Translations under genes and position numbers: made by a program
Shown here: positions 15,758-22,658 of the stretch, piece by piece
Layout of the letters: the number at the start of each line of letters is the position of its first letter
Position numbering within the stretch: position 1 is the stretch's first letter
Source of the DNA: a virus
Virus record (IMG/VR): IMGVR_UViG_3300025418_001337
Location: 1 to 22,906 of that record
Reading direction: 5' to 3' (one strand)
DNA length: 22,906 bases
The notes under the pieces: generated by a model
The model's input: the letters and a program-made list of their open reading frames with translations, nothing else
The model's database searches: none
What the model was told of the DNA's origin: nothing

Positions 15758-15774
15758 AGCAGAGGAGTATGCCA

Positions 15775-16563
15775 ATGGGCATTTTAGATAGTATATCGAA
15801 GCCGGTTGATCGTCCGGTAATAGTAACGATCTGTGGTGATAGCGGTATGGGTAAAACCACCCTTGCCGTGTCTTTTCCAAAACCAATCGTGATTCGCGCA
15901 GAAGATGGCCTCCAAGCCATTCCTTCAGATCAGCGCCCTGACGCGTTCCCATTGTTATCGTCGCCTGACGATCTGTGGGATCAGTTGAAGGGTTTGATCA
16001 ACGAGCCTCACGATTACAATACACTGATCGTCGACAGCGTCACCGCTCTTGAGCGTATGTTCGCACAATACATCGTCGATACAGATCCTAAGAAGCCGCG
16101 GGGCATTCAACAGGCTCTCGGTGGTTACGGTGCAGGCCGTGACGCCGTGTCTGGCATGCATCAGCGGTTGCGTAAGGCGGCCGGCATTTTGGCTGAAAAG
16201 CGTGGCATGCACACCGTGTTTATTGCACACGCCGACACTCAGAAGATCGAACCGCCGGACGATGACGCTTATATGCGTTACACCTTACGTCTGCACGAAA
16301 AGAGCCTCCCAGCCTACGTTGATGACGTAGACGTTGTGGGTTTCCTTAAGCTGGAAACATTCACAACAGGCGATGAAAATAAGAAGAAAGCTATCTCCGA
16401 TGGTACTCGCATTCTTATTACACACGCCACAGCGGCTAACGTTTCCAAAAACCGTTATGGGATCTCAGAGCCCATTATTGTTAAGGCCGGCGTTAATCCG
16501 TTTGCTGATTTTATTCCCGCTCTTAAATCAACCGCGCAGACCAAGAAGGAGAAAGCGCAATGA
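15775..16563 (+). CDS. Sak4-like RecA-fold AAA ATPase
   Basis: This 262-aa protein has the AAA_24/Sak4 pattern: VIVTICGDSGMGKTTLAVSF with Walker A at 21-28 (Lys27), FPKPIVIRAEDGLQ, and Walker B TLIVDSVTALE (Asp87). Sak4 proteins are short RecA/Rad51-like phage recombinases that promote strand annealing and work with a cognate SSB. The next gene is SSB-like and coupled by an ATGA overlap, which supports the assignment. I chose the ATG at 15775 because AGGAG lies seven bases before it; an ATG six bases earlier would be only one base from that site. It is the first gene of the rightward early operon. Confidence 0.85.
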   Translation: MGILDSISKPVDRPVIVTICGDSGMGKTTLAVSFPKPIVIRAEDGLQAIPSDQRPDAFPLLSSPDDLWDQLKGLINEPHDYNTLIVDSVTALERMFAQYIVDTDPKKPRGIQQALGGYGAGRDAVSGMHQRLRKAAGILAEKRGMHTVFIAHADTQKIEPPDDDAYMRYTLRLHEKSLPAYVDDVDVVGFLKLETFTTGDENKKKAISDGTRILITHATAANVSKNRYGISEPIIVKAGVNPFADFIPALKSTAQTKKEKAQ

Positions 16564-17102
16564 GTTTCTGGAACCTTTCTGACGGCGACGATATTGCCAA
16601 AACCGGCTCAAAGTATGAGATCGAAGGCGGCTCAATGGAGCCTATCCCTAACGATACAAACTGCGTAGCCAATATTGAAAACGCTTCGATCGAAAGCAAT
16701 CGTGACGGGCTTCAGTATATTAATATCCGTTGGTCCGTATTGGCGCCATCGGAATATAAAAACCGCAAAGTGTTCCAAAAGCTTTGGTGCCTCGATGACG
16801 ATCCCCGCGCAAAGGATGCGGCCGTCAAAAAGGACAAGGCCAAGAAGATGCTTTTTGTTATGGATAGCAATGCCGGTGGCAAGATGTTCTCTAGCGGCAA
16901 GCCTATGACTGACAATCTCCTTGCTACACTTCATGGCAAGCAGATGCAGATTAAGGTCATGACGTATGAGATCGAGGGAGACAACGGCAAGATTACGGGT
17001 AATTGGATCTCGTCTATTTCCCCTAAAGCTGGCGCCGCAGCACCCGCACCAAAGGCTAAGGCGCCTGTTCAAGTCCATGATGACGAGGATGTGCCGTTCT
17101 AA
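16560..17102 (+). CDS. SSB-like single-stranded-DNA-binding protein
   Basis: This 180-aa protein is predicted to bind single-stranded DNA and to partner the Sak4-like ATPase. Residues 1-150 are beta-rich with an OB-fold-like pattern (GGSMEPIPNDTNCVANIENA, then DGLQYINIRWSV). An Ala/Pro/Lys linker (about 153-172) leads to an acidic tip ending DDEDVPF. That ending closely resembles the DDDIPF tip by which bacterial SSB recruits partner proteins. The family may be DUF669-like. Its start overlaps the ATPase stop in ATGA. The Sak4/SSB pairing is known from other phages. Confidence 0.78.
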   Translation: MSFWNLSDGDDIAKTGSKYEIEGGSMEPIPNDTNCVANIENASIESNRDGLQYINIRWSVLAPSEYKNRKVFQKLWCLDDDPRAKDAAVKKDKAKKMLFVMDSNAGGKMFSSGKPMTDNLLATLHGKQMQIKVMTYEIEGDNGKITGNWISSISPKAGAAAPAPKAKAPVQVHDDEDVPF

Positions 17103-17118
17103 GGGGCGAACGGTCGAG

Positions 17119-17140
17119 GGGGCGGCCTACGGGCCGTCCC
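17119..17140 (+). other. RNA hairpin with UACG tetraloop
   Basis: A nine-pair GC-rich stem (one G-T wobble) encloses TACG closed by C-G, which is the UNCG class of very stable tetraloops. It lies in the 56-base gap between the SSB-like gene and the next ribosome-binding site. No T-run follows, so it is more likely an mRNA-stability or processing element, or a block to read-through, than a classical terminator. Confidence 0.6.
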
Positions 17141-17158
17141 TATACAAAGGAGGGTTTA

Positions 17159-17398
17159 ATGCCACAATGGTATTTTAAAAGTAAACTTGAACAACAAGAA
17201 GAAGAGCGAAAAAAACTGCAGCAAATTAAATTTGATAAAATGTATTATGAAAATTTGCGGCGGATGAGTGAAGCTACGATGACTCAAAAAGGTAAAGAAA
17301 AAATAGGGGTAAAAACCCGAGCAAGAAATACAAAGGTATCGTTACCAAAATTTAGTTGGGACAACAAAGGAGATAAAAATGGCATCGATGTCGACTGA
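17159..17398 (+). CDS. Small basic hypothetical protein
   Basis: This 79-aa protein is rich in Lys, Arg and Gln. Residues 8-40 form a charged helix (SKLEQQEEERKKLQQIKFDK), followed by a basic segment (KEKIGVKTRARNTK). The start has a strong AAAGGAGG seven bases upstream, one of the best ribosome-binding sites in the window. Its end overlaps the next gene by 20 bases. The gene is AT-rich compared with the SSB-like and exonuclease genes. It may bind nucleic acid; no family is recognised. Confidence 0.65.
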   Translation: MPQWYFKSKLEQQEEERKKLQQIKFDKMYYENLRRMSEATMTQKGKEKIGVKTRARNTKVSLPKFSWDNKGDKNGIDVD

Positions 17399-17618
17399 GT
17401 ATGAACAGGTTTTGGTTCTTGGCGAGATTAAAGAACAATTGGAAAGATTAAATAGTTCCTTGCAGTCAATTGAATTTTCAATTGATCATTCGGGTACAAG
17501 TTTAAGAAATCAATTTGCAATCGCTGCTTTAGCTTTGGTTAAAGACGCATGGAGTAATGATGAACTTGCCATAAAAGCATTTGAAATTGCAGACGCGATG
17601 ATGGAACGTATTAAATAA
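17379..17618 (+). CDS. Small helical hypothetical protein
   Basis: This 79-aa protein has a coiled-coil-like first half (EIKEQLERLNSSLQSIEFSI) and a hydrophobic helical second half (QFAIAALALVKDAWSNDELA). The start follows AAAGGAG. Its stop overlaps the exonuclease start in TAATG, so expression is coupled to the exonuclease. No family is recognised. Confidence 0.66.
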   Translation: MASMSTEYEQVLVLGEIKEQLERLNSSLQSIEFSIDHSGTSLRNQFAIAALALVKDAWSNDELAIKAFEIADAMMERIK

Positions 17619-18241
17619 TGGAACAACGCAGTGAAGAATGGTTTAAAGCCCGTCAGGGCCGGGTTACAGGGTCCGCAGTGGGTGCCATTCTCGGGGTGTC
17701 TCCATTTACCAAACCGGCCGATGTCATGCGCCGCATGGTGCGTGACTGGCACGGTGCGCCGTCTGAGTTTAAAGGCAACATAGCCACCGACTGGGGCACC
17801 ACTAATGAGGCCGGCGCCGTTGCACAATTTGAAATGAGAACAGGCCATATCGTCGAGCCATGCGGGTTTTATACCCATGAAGAATGGCTCGGCGCTTCGC
17901 CCGACGGTTTGGTCGGGACATCTGGTCTGCTGGAAGTCAAATGCCCTTTTGGTCTACGCGATAAAACTGAACCTGTTTTTAAAACAGCTAAAATGCAGAT
18001 CCATTACTATAGCCAGATGCAAGTTCAGCTATACGTTACCGGCCGCAAGATCTGCTACTTTTACCAGTGGGCGCCCAAAGGCGACGATCTTGAAGTGGTG
18101 GAATACGACCAGCGCTACATGGACACGGCACTAAAAGCGCTTCGTATGTTTTATGATCAGTATCTCAAAGAACGCGAATTTCCGTATGCGGAGAAATATT
18201 TAGATGGGCAAACGCAGCAACTTCAAACGTCACAAGCTTGA
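17618..18241 (+). CDS. YqaJ-type viral recombinase exonuclease (lambda-exonuclease fold)
   Basis: This 207-aa protein likely degrades one strand of double-stranded DNA to provide ends for the Sak4-like annealing system. The N-terminus (RSEEWFKARQGRVTGSAVGA) is the YqaJ signature. The PD-(D/E)XK site is visible as Glu64 (TTNEAG), Asp96 in ASPDGLVG, and Glu106/Lys108 in LLEVKCP. A downstream QMQVQLYVTG helix is also typical. Length is normal for the family. The 3' end is overlapped by 38 bases by the methyltransferase start. Confidence 0.92.
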   Translation: MEQRSEEWFKARQGRVTGSAVGAILGVSPFTKPADVMRRMVRDWHGAPSEFKGNIATDWGTTNEAGAVAQFEMRTGHIVEPCGFYTHEEWLGASPDGLVGTSGLLEVKCPFGLRDKTEPVFKTAKMQIHYYSQMQVQLYVTGRKICYFYQWAPKGDDLEVVEYDQRYMDTALKALRMFYDQYLKEREFPYAEKYLDGQTQQLQTSQA

Positions 18242-18719
18242 TTTATATGCGACGCCAGAAGAAGCCGTTCTGCCTCTCCTGCCGCATTTAGACAAGATAA
18301 CGTACTACGCCGAACCATGTGCCGGGGACGGCGCTTTGATTAAGATCCTACAAAAGCATGGCCATAAATGCGTGGCGGCTTATGACGTTGAACCTAGACA
18401 CAAGATTGTGAAACCACTCGATGCGACATTTCTTAAAAAAGAAGACCTCAATCGCGCTGACGTCATCATTACGAATCCGCCTTGGGGACGGGAAGTGCTT
18501 CATCAGATCATCGAGCGGTCTTTTTTTCTGGCGCCGTCGTGGTTTCTATTTGACGCCGATTGGATGCATACGAAACAAGCTGCATCATACCTTCCGCGGT
18601 GCCAGAAAATTGTTTCTATAGGCCGGGTAAAATGGTTTGGTAATATCGCGGGTAAAGATAATTGTTGTTGGTATTTGTTCAATGAATCCCCAACAAAAAC
18701 AATTTTTGTAGGGCAATGA
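18204..18719 (+). CDS. Class I SAM-dependent DNA methyltransferase (NPPW type)
   Basis: This 171-aa protein shows the SAM-binding motif EPCAGDGAL (about 37-45), an acidic residue ending the next strand (YDVEPR), and the catalytic ITNPPWG (about 89-95). The order, SAM site then NPPW, fits N6-adenine methyltransferases. It is short and has no separate target-recognition domain, like other small phage methyltransferases. No restriction enzyme partner is evident, so self-protection or regulation is likely. It overlaps the exonuclease gene by 38 bases, with GGAG ten bases before the ATG. Confidence 0.85.
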   Translation: MGKRSNFKRHKLDLYATPEEAVLPLLPHLDKITYYAEPCAGDGALIKILQKHGHKCVAAYDVEPRHKIVKPLDATFLKKEDLNRADVIITNPPWGREVLHQIIERSFFLAPSWFLFDADWMHTKQAASYLPRCQKIVSIGRVKWFGNIAGKDNCCWYLFNESPTKTIFVGQ

Positions 18720-19237
18720 TGATTGTAAGATTAACCAAATCTGAGCTGATGGTTGCCGGGCTGGTTGGCAATATGCGAAGCATCTCGTCTTTGGGGCGGT
18801 TGGTGCAAAACAAGCACTCGCCGACCGATTCCCAATGGCAGATCGACGTTGACGGTGCAGCGGCCGAAATGGCTTTTGCCAAGTGGATGAACGTTTATTA
18901 CGAGCCAACCCTTAACACGTTCAAAGATCCCGATGTAGGACGCGTTCAAATCCGATCTACCAAACACGAGCACGGCAAGCTTATTGTTCGCGATCGGGAC
19001 GTTAAAAATGAAATTATTGTTCTGGTCATTAATGCCATGCCGGAATATAGAATGGCAGGCTGGATCTACATCGACGATGCCAAGCAAGATAAATATATTT
19101 ACGACCCAAATAGCAAGAATGCCCCCGCGTGGATGGTTCCACAATCAGATTTAAATAAAATGGAAGATCTTGATGTTACGACCCTATCAGCAAAAAGCAC
19201 ACGACAAGATAATCCAGTGGATCAGCAAGACGACTGA
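18716..19237 (+). CDS. Conserved phage protein of unknown function, possibly nuclease-like
   Basis: This 173-aa protein belongs to a type I recognise from many phages by pattern, without a known function: DVDGAAAEMAFAKWMNVYYE, then NTFKDPDVGRVQIRSTKHEH, GKLIVRDRD and MAGWIYIDDAK. The spacing of Glu51, Asp73 and Gln78-x-Arg80 resembles a PD-(D/E)XK nuclease core, with Arg in place of Lys. This is my inference. The start forms an ATGA overlap with the methyltransferase. The 3' end is overlapped by 65 bases by the helicase gene. Confidence 0.72.
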   Translation: MMIVRLTKSELMVAGLVGNMRSISSLGRLVQNKHSPTDSQWQIDVDGAAAEMAFAKWMNVYYEPTLNTFKDPDVGRVQIRSTKHEHGKLIVRDRDVKNEIIVLVINAMPEYRMAGWIYIDDAKQDKYIYDPNSKNAPAWMVPQSDLNKMEDLDVTTLSAKSTRQDNPVDQQDD

Positions 19238-20948
19238 ACCCTGCTGCATCGAAGCGGCCACAGGCGCCGGCAAGAGCCACATTATTGCGGAGATTGCGTC
19301 GACCATTCACCGCAAGTCAGGTGGCAAACACGTACTGTGCCTTGCGCCAAGCGCCGAGCTTGTCGTTCAGAACAGTGAAAAATATAAAGCCACCGGCAAT
19401 CCGTATTCGTTGTTCTCCGCATCTGCCGGCAAGATCTCGCTGCGCCACCCGGTGGTTTTTGGCACACCGTTAACGGTCGTTAACAGGATCAAGCGCTTTG
19501 GCAGCCAGTTTGCCATGATTGTTATTGACGAGGCGCACGGCATTACACCAACCATCCGCACGATCGTGGATAACATGCGAGAGCAAAACCCCAATGTCCG
19601 CGTCGTCGGCATGACCGCCACACCTTACCGCATGGGCTCTGGCTATATCTACGGGATCCGCCCCGATGGCAGTCCCGTTCCCGATCGGGAAACAAAAAAA
19701 CCATACTTTGCAGCCTGCGTCGATCGCATTACCGCTCAGGAGCTTATCGCACAGGGGTACCTCACGCGGCCTGTCATCGGTCGGATACATGCCGAATCGT
19801 ATCACACCCTCGATATGGAGCTTAACAGCCGCGGCCAGTTTGACGCCGAGGACGTCGATCGCGCTTTCATTGGGCAGGGCCGAAAAACCTCTGCCATCAT
19901 CGCAGATGTGGTTGCACAGGCCCGTGACCGCCAAGGCGTAATGATCTTTGCGGCCACCGTTCAACACGCCTACGAATGCTTAGAAAGCCTGCCCCGGGGC
20001 CTGTCTGCGATTGTTACCGGAAACACCCCAAGCCAAGAACGGGCCGCTATTATCGCAAGATTTAAAGCGCGGGAGATCAAATACATTGTCAACGTGTCGG
20101 TACTAACCACAGGCTTTGATGCCCCGCACGTGGATCTTATTGCCATGCTCCGTGCAACCGAATCAGTTGGCCTGTTGCAGCAGATCATCGGCCGCGGCCT
20201 ACGCAAGAGCGATGGAAAAGACGATTGTTTGGTTCTAGACTATGCCGAGAATATTGAGCGTCACTGTTCAGACGGTGACGTGTTCAATCCTATTATTAGT
20301 GCCGTGCGGTTTAAAGAAGATGCCAATTATCTTAAATGCAGGTGCCCAACATGCGAGGTAGAAAATGAATTTAAGGCCAGACCCAATCCGTCAGGATTTA
20401 ATATTTCGGCAACGGGTTATTTTACGGATCTTGATGGGGTTACCATCTCTTCTGAGTATGGAGATGTGCCGGCACACTACGGCCGTCGTTGCCAGTCAAA
20501 GCAACTTCTTGCCGGTCAACTTGTTCAGTGTGGCTACAGATGGACCACAAAGCAGTGCCCACACTGCGAAGCCGACAACGACATAGCTGCGCGTTACTGC
20601 AGCGAGTGCAAAGGCGAAATCGTCGATCCGAACGAGAAGCTGATCGCAGAGTTCAACGAGATGAAAAGCGATCCTACGCGGCGCCAGACCGATCGCGTAA
20701 TGTCATTTTCAAAAAGACCATCGATCAGCAAAGCCGGCAGGCCAATGTGGTTGGTGAACGCCGTAACAGAATACCGCACGTTTACGTACTGGGTGCCAAA
20801 AGAACCTACATGGTCGCAAGGATACACCGATCGTGCCATGCTTCTGGGCCTAGGCGATACCAAACCCGAAACCATTACCTATCAGAAGGAAGGTCAGTGG
20901 TATAAGGTTTATGCATATAACAGGAGGGCAGATGAAGTTCCCAAATAA
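19173..20948 (+). CDS. SF2 DNA helicase (DEAH) with C-terminal zinc-finger motifs
   Basis: This 591-aa ATP-dependent helicase has all main SF2 motifs: RPYQQKAHDK Q-like motif, Walker A ATGAGKS (29-35), DEAH (119-122), TATPYR (148-153), TTGFDAPHVD (312-321) and QIIGRGLR (337-344). The C-terminal part adds cysteine pairs at 389-394 (CRCPTC), 440, 453 and 462-479 (CPHC and CSEC), likely one or two zinc ribbons that bind DNA. The layout resembles phage helicases related to RecQ/UvsW-like or type III restriction helicase subunits. I chose ATG 19173 over a TTG one codon upstream. It overlaps the previous gene by 65 bases. Confidence 0.92.
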   Translation: MLRPYQQKAHDKIIQWISKTTEPCCIEAATGAGKSHIIAEIASTIHRKSGGKHVLCLAPSAELVVQNSEKYKATGNPYSLFSASAGKISLRHPVVFGTPLTVVNRIKRFGSQFAMIVIDEAHGITPTIRTIVDNMREQNPNVRVVGMTATPYRMGSGYIYGIRPDGSPVPDRETKKPYFAACVDRITAQELIAQGYLTRPVIGRIHAESYHTLDMELNSRGQFDAEDVDRAFIGQGRKTSAIIADVVAQARDRQGVMIFAATVQHAYECLESLPRGLSAIVTGNTPSQERAAIIARFKAREIKYIVNVSVLTTGFDAPHVDLIAMLRATESVGLLQQIIGRGLRKSDGKDDCLVLDYAENIERHCSDGDVFNPIISAVRFKEDANYLKCRCPTCEVENEFKARPNPSGFNISATGYFTDLDGVTISSEYGDVPAHYGRRCQSKQLLAGQLVQCGYRWTTKQCPHCEADNDIAARYCSECKGEIVDPNEKLIAEFNEMKSDPTRRQTDRVMSFSKRPSISKAGRPMWLVNAVTEYRTFTYWVPKEPTWSQGYTDRAMLLGLGDTKPETITYQKEGQWYKVYAYNRRADEVPK

Positions 20949-21345
20949 CATAGCCGTGTATGGCGATCAAACATACAAAGGCGAATGCCCAAGCGAAGGC
21001 GTCGAGCAAGTGACGTTCTTTACAAGGCTACGCATGCGTTATCCTGATTCGTGGGGGATCATCGCAATCCACCCGCGCAACGAGGGCATCCGCACATGGG
21101 CCAAGGCTGCGATCGAAAAGGCCGAAGGCATGGCCAAAGGCGCAGCGGATATTATTATCCCCGGAAGCCCGTCATTTGTTTGCGAGATCAAACGCCGGGA
21201 CCACAGCAAATCTAAATGGCAAGATGGACAACAAGAGTATTTAAATGCCGCGCAAAAAGCAGGGTCATTCGTCTGCGTCGCCCTTGGAGCAGATGCAGCT
21301 ATTCTCGCCTTCGAAGAATATTTGGGTCAACGTAAGACCACCTAG
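20932..21345 (+). CDS. VRR-NUC domain nuclease
   Basis: This 137-aa protein is a PD-(D/E)XK nuclease of the VRR-NUC family, which in phages occurs alone and is thought to resolve branched DNA. Visible motifs are AIHPRNEGI (His48, Glu51), MAKGAADIIIPGSPSF (Asp73), VCEIKRRD (Glu85, Lys87) and SKWQDGQQEYL. The order matches the family. AGGAGGG just before the ATG at 20932 selects this start over a longer frame. It overlaps the helicase end by 17 bases, as expected for a helicase-nuclease pair. Confidence 0.9.
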   Translation: MKFPNNIAVYGDQTYKGECPSEGVEQVTFFTRLRMRYPDSWGIIAIHPRNEGIRTWAKAAIEKAEGMAKGAADIIIPGSPSFVCEIKRRDHSKSKWQDGQQEYLNAAQKAGSFVCVALGADAAILAFEEYLGQRKTT

Positions 21346-21631
21346 CCACATTATTGACGACGTGATGTCGGGCAAAATAGAATTGGAAGATCAATCACTT
21401 GCCATTCAATCGGCATGTTCGTTTTACATTTATGAGACGGCATGCGAAACTCTTGCCCCCGAAACTAAACAGGAGAGACAGAAAGTACTGGCAACCCTTC
21501 CCGACAAGCTAAAACCGCATGTCAGGGCAGAAGCGGAAAAACTTTGGAGAAAACGACATGATGATGATTTACGCATTTGGCACAGTATTCGTGGGCCTAA
21601 CAGCACAGGTGATAGCGACTGGAATTTATGA
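21293..21631 (+). CDS. Hypothetical early phage protein
   Basis: This 112-aa protein contains RPPSHIIDDVMSGKIELEDQ and then helical, acidic and basic segments ending in a polar tail. The HIIDDxxSGK type of start is seen in small phage proteins of unknown role. The start is uncertain: I chose ATG 21293, with GGAG nearby, but an ATG at 21245 would give 128 aa with a 101-base overlap with the nuclease. It may be a DNA-metabolism accessory, judged only by its neighbours. Confidence 0.62.
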   Translation: MQLFSPSKNIWVNVRPPSHIIDDVMSGKIELEDQSLAIQSACSFYIYETACETLAPETKQERQKVLATLPDKLKPHVRAEAEKLWRKRHDDDLRIWHSIRGPNSTGDSDWNL

Positions 21632-21662
21632 AGATTACAAATATTGGAAGGATAAAAAATAA
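21558..21662 (+). CDS. 34-aa predicted single-span membrane peptide
   Basis: This short frame starts with three consecutive ATG codons and encodes a hydrophobic helix (IYAFGTVFVGLTAQVIATGI) followed by a charged tail, YEDYKYWKDKK. GGAG at 21546-21549 lies eight bases before the first ATG. It overlaps the end of the preceding gene in another frame by 74 bases and is the last gene before the promoter region. The helix-plus-charged-tail form is typical of small phage membrane proteins. It could be a chance frame, but the start signal and composition argue otherwise. Confidence 0.55.
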   Translation: MMMIYAFGTVFVGLTAQVIATGIYEDYKYWKDKK

Positions 21663-21685
21663 TTTTAAATAAATGCATTTTTTTG

Positions 21686-21714
21686 TTTGCATTCTAAATC
21701 GGACCGTGTATATG
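21686..21714 (+). promoter_or_regulatory. Predicted promoter for the 21762-22906 genes
   Basis: TTTGCA (21686-21691) and TATATG (21709-21714) are 17 bases apart, each matching four of six bases of the sigma-70 consensus. The surrounding DNA is AT-rich, with a T-run upstream. Transcription would begin near 21721, inside a palindrome. The 100-base non-coding gap here is the only one of its kind in the rightward early region. Confidence 0.5.
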
Positions 21715-21721
21715 TAATCAC

Positions 21722-21738
21722 ATCAGCGCGGTGCTGAT
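21722..21738. promoter_or_regulatory. Palindrome at the predicted start site (operator or 5' RNA hairpin)
   Basis: ATCAGC and GCTGAT form a perfect 6+6 dyad around GCGGT, just after the -10 box. As DNA it is a candidate operator. As RNA it would form a hairpin at the 5' end of the message. It does not share the TGTTGA half-site of the divergent control region, so a different regulator would be expected. Confidence 0.45.
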
Positions 21739-21761
21739 CCAAATTTAGATGGAGATTTCAA

Positions 21762-22058
21762 ATGTCAAACCGTTCCCTCGCCGACCAATACTACGATCTC
21801 GACCAAGCTGAAAAGGCTGCTGCAGATGCCAAAAAGGCTCTCAAGGCCGAGATCGTAGCCCTCGGTACCGACATCGTCCTCGGCGACGAAGTCGACGTTA
21901 AGGTTTCTCTATCCCAGCGTTCCACGATGGATTTTGACAAGTTGTTTGCCACTTACGGCATCACCGAAGAGCAGTTCAAGCTGTTCTCGGCATGCACCAA
22001 AGAAGGCAAGCCTTTCGAGGTTCTCAAGGTTGTCTGCAAGAAAAAGGAAGCCGCATAA
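21762..22058 (+). CDS. Hypothetical early phage protein
   Basis: This 98-aa protein has a coiled-coil N-terminal half (LDQAEKAAADAKKALKAEIV), a beta pair (LGDEVDVKVSLSQRST) and a C-terminal helix-strand (EEQFKLFSACTKEGKPFEVL). Its GC content is higher than that of its short neighbours. GGAG precedes the ATG at good spacing. I recognise the pattern as recurring in phage genomes but know of no function. It is the first gene of a new short operon after a promoter. Confidence 0.7.
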   Translation: MSNRSLADQYYDLDQAEKAAADAKKALKAEIVALGTDIVLGDEVDVKVSLSQRSTMDFDKLFATYGITEEQFKLFSACTKEGKPFEVLKVVCKKKEAA

Positions 22059-22336
22059 TGAAAGAACTGCACACCATCCTTGCGGTGGTGCACGACATGG
22101 GTCTTGGCTCTTCAGCCAAGATCCTCTGGATTAAACTATTCGATAAATATGGGTACAAGCCATTCTCTGGCACTTACGAGGAAATGGCAGAAGAAGTTTT
22201 TAGTAAGCGCTATACCGTCCGAGCACAAGTCGCAGCCCTGCGCGAGATTGGTGCAATCGACGTCAAGCAATACTATGAACAAGCCAATGCCGGTTGTACT
22301 TTTACCCTTATCGATCCTTACAAATGGAAAGATTAA
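22058..22336 (+). CDS. Small winged-helix-like protein
   Basis: This 92-aa protein has the outline of a winged-helix DNA-binding domain: a first helix pair (GSSAKILWIKLFDKYG), then TYEEMAEEVFSKRYTVRAQV as helix-turn-helix, AALREIGAIDVKQYY as recognition helix into wing, and a final strand (CTFTLID). This resembles helix-turn-helix proteins of replication initiators and regulators. The start overlaps the previous stop in TAATG, with AAGGAAG upstream. Function is inferred from fold pattern only. Confidence 0.62.
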   Translation: MKELHTILAVVHDMGLGSSAKILWIKLFDKYGYKPFSGTYEEMAEEVFSKRYTVRAQVAALREIGAIDVKQYYEQANAGCTFTLIDPYKWKD

Positions 22337-22337
22337 A

Positions 22338-22658
22338 ATGGCAACACTGTTAGATTACGAACGACTTCAGCGTAAAGTAGCCGATCTTATGGCTGAAAAC
22401 GCAAAGTTAAAACGTGAAATTATACCTCATAAAAAGGATGAACAACGTTGGGAAAACATCGAATCTCAACCGGACGTTGGAACTTTTTCAGAAGAAAAAC
22501 GTCTGCGCCGGATCATCAAAGATTGGGAGGAAAGATACGATACTCTGACGGAGATCTTGTATCGCCAAGCGACTGGGGAACCGATCGGCTGGTACGAAGT
22601 GAAGAACCAAAAAATAACATTTATTCAACAACTGAAAAAGCTATGGGGTTTGAAATGA
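22338..22658 (+). CDS. Coiled-coil hypothetical protein
   Basis: This 106-aa protein begins with a clear heptad helix (LDYERLQRKVADLMAENAKL), then a charged middle and a second helix (EKRLRRIIKDWEERYDTLTE). The end is basic. It probably oligomerises. The ATG follows one base after the previous stop, with GGAAAG upstream; its stop overlaps the next start in ATGA. No family is recognised. Confidence 0.66.
   Translation: MATLLDYERLQRKVADLMAENAKLKREIIPHKKDEQRWENIESQPDVGTFSEEKRLRRIIKDWEERYDTLTEILYRQATGEPIGWYEVKNQKITFIQQLKKLWGLK

Noticed and set aside
19470-19967. A 165-aa minus-strand open frame
   Set aside because: It is antisense to the SF2 helicase motifs and looks like a codon-bias shadow.
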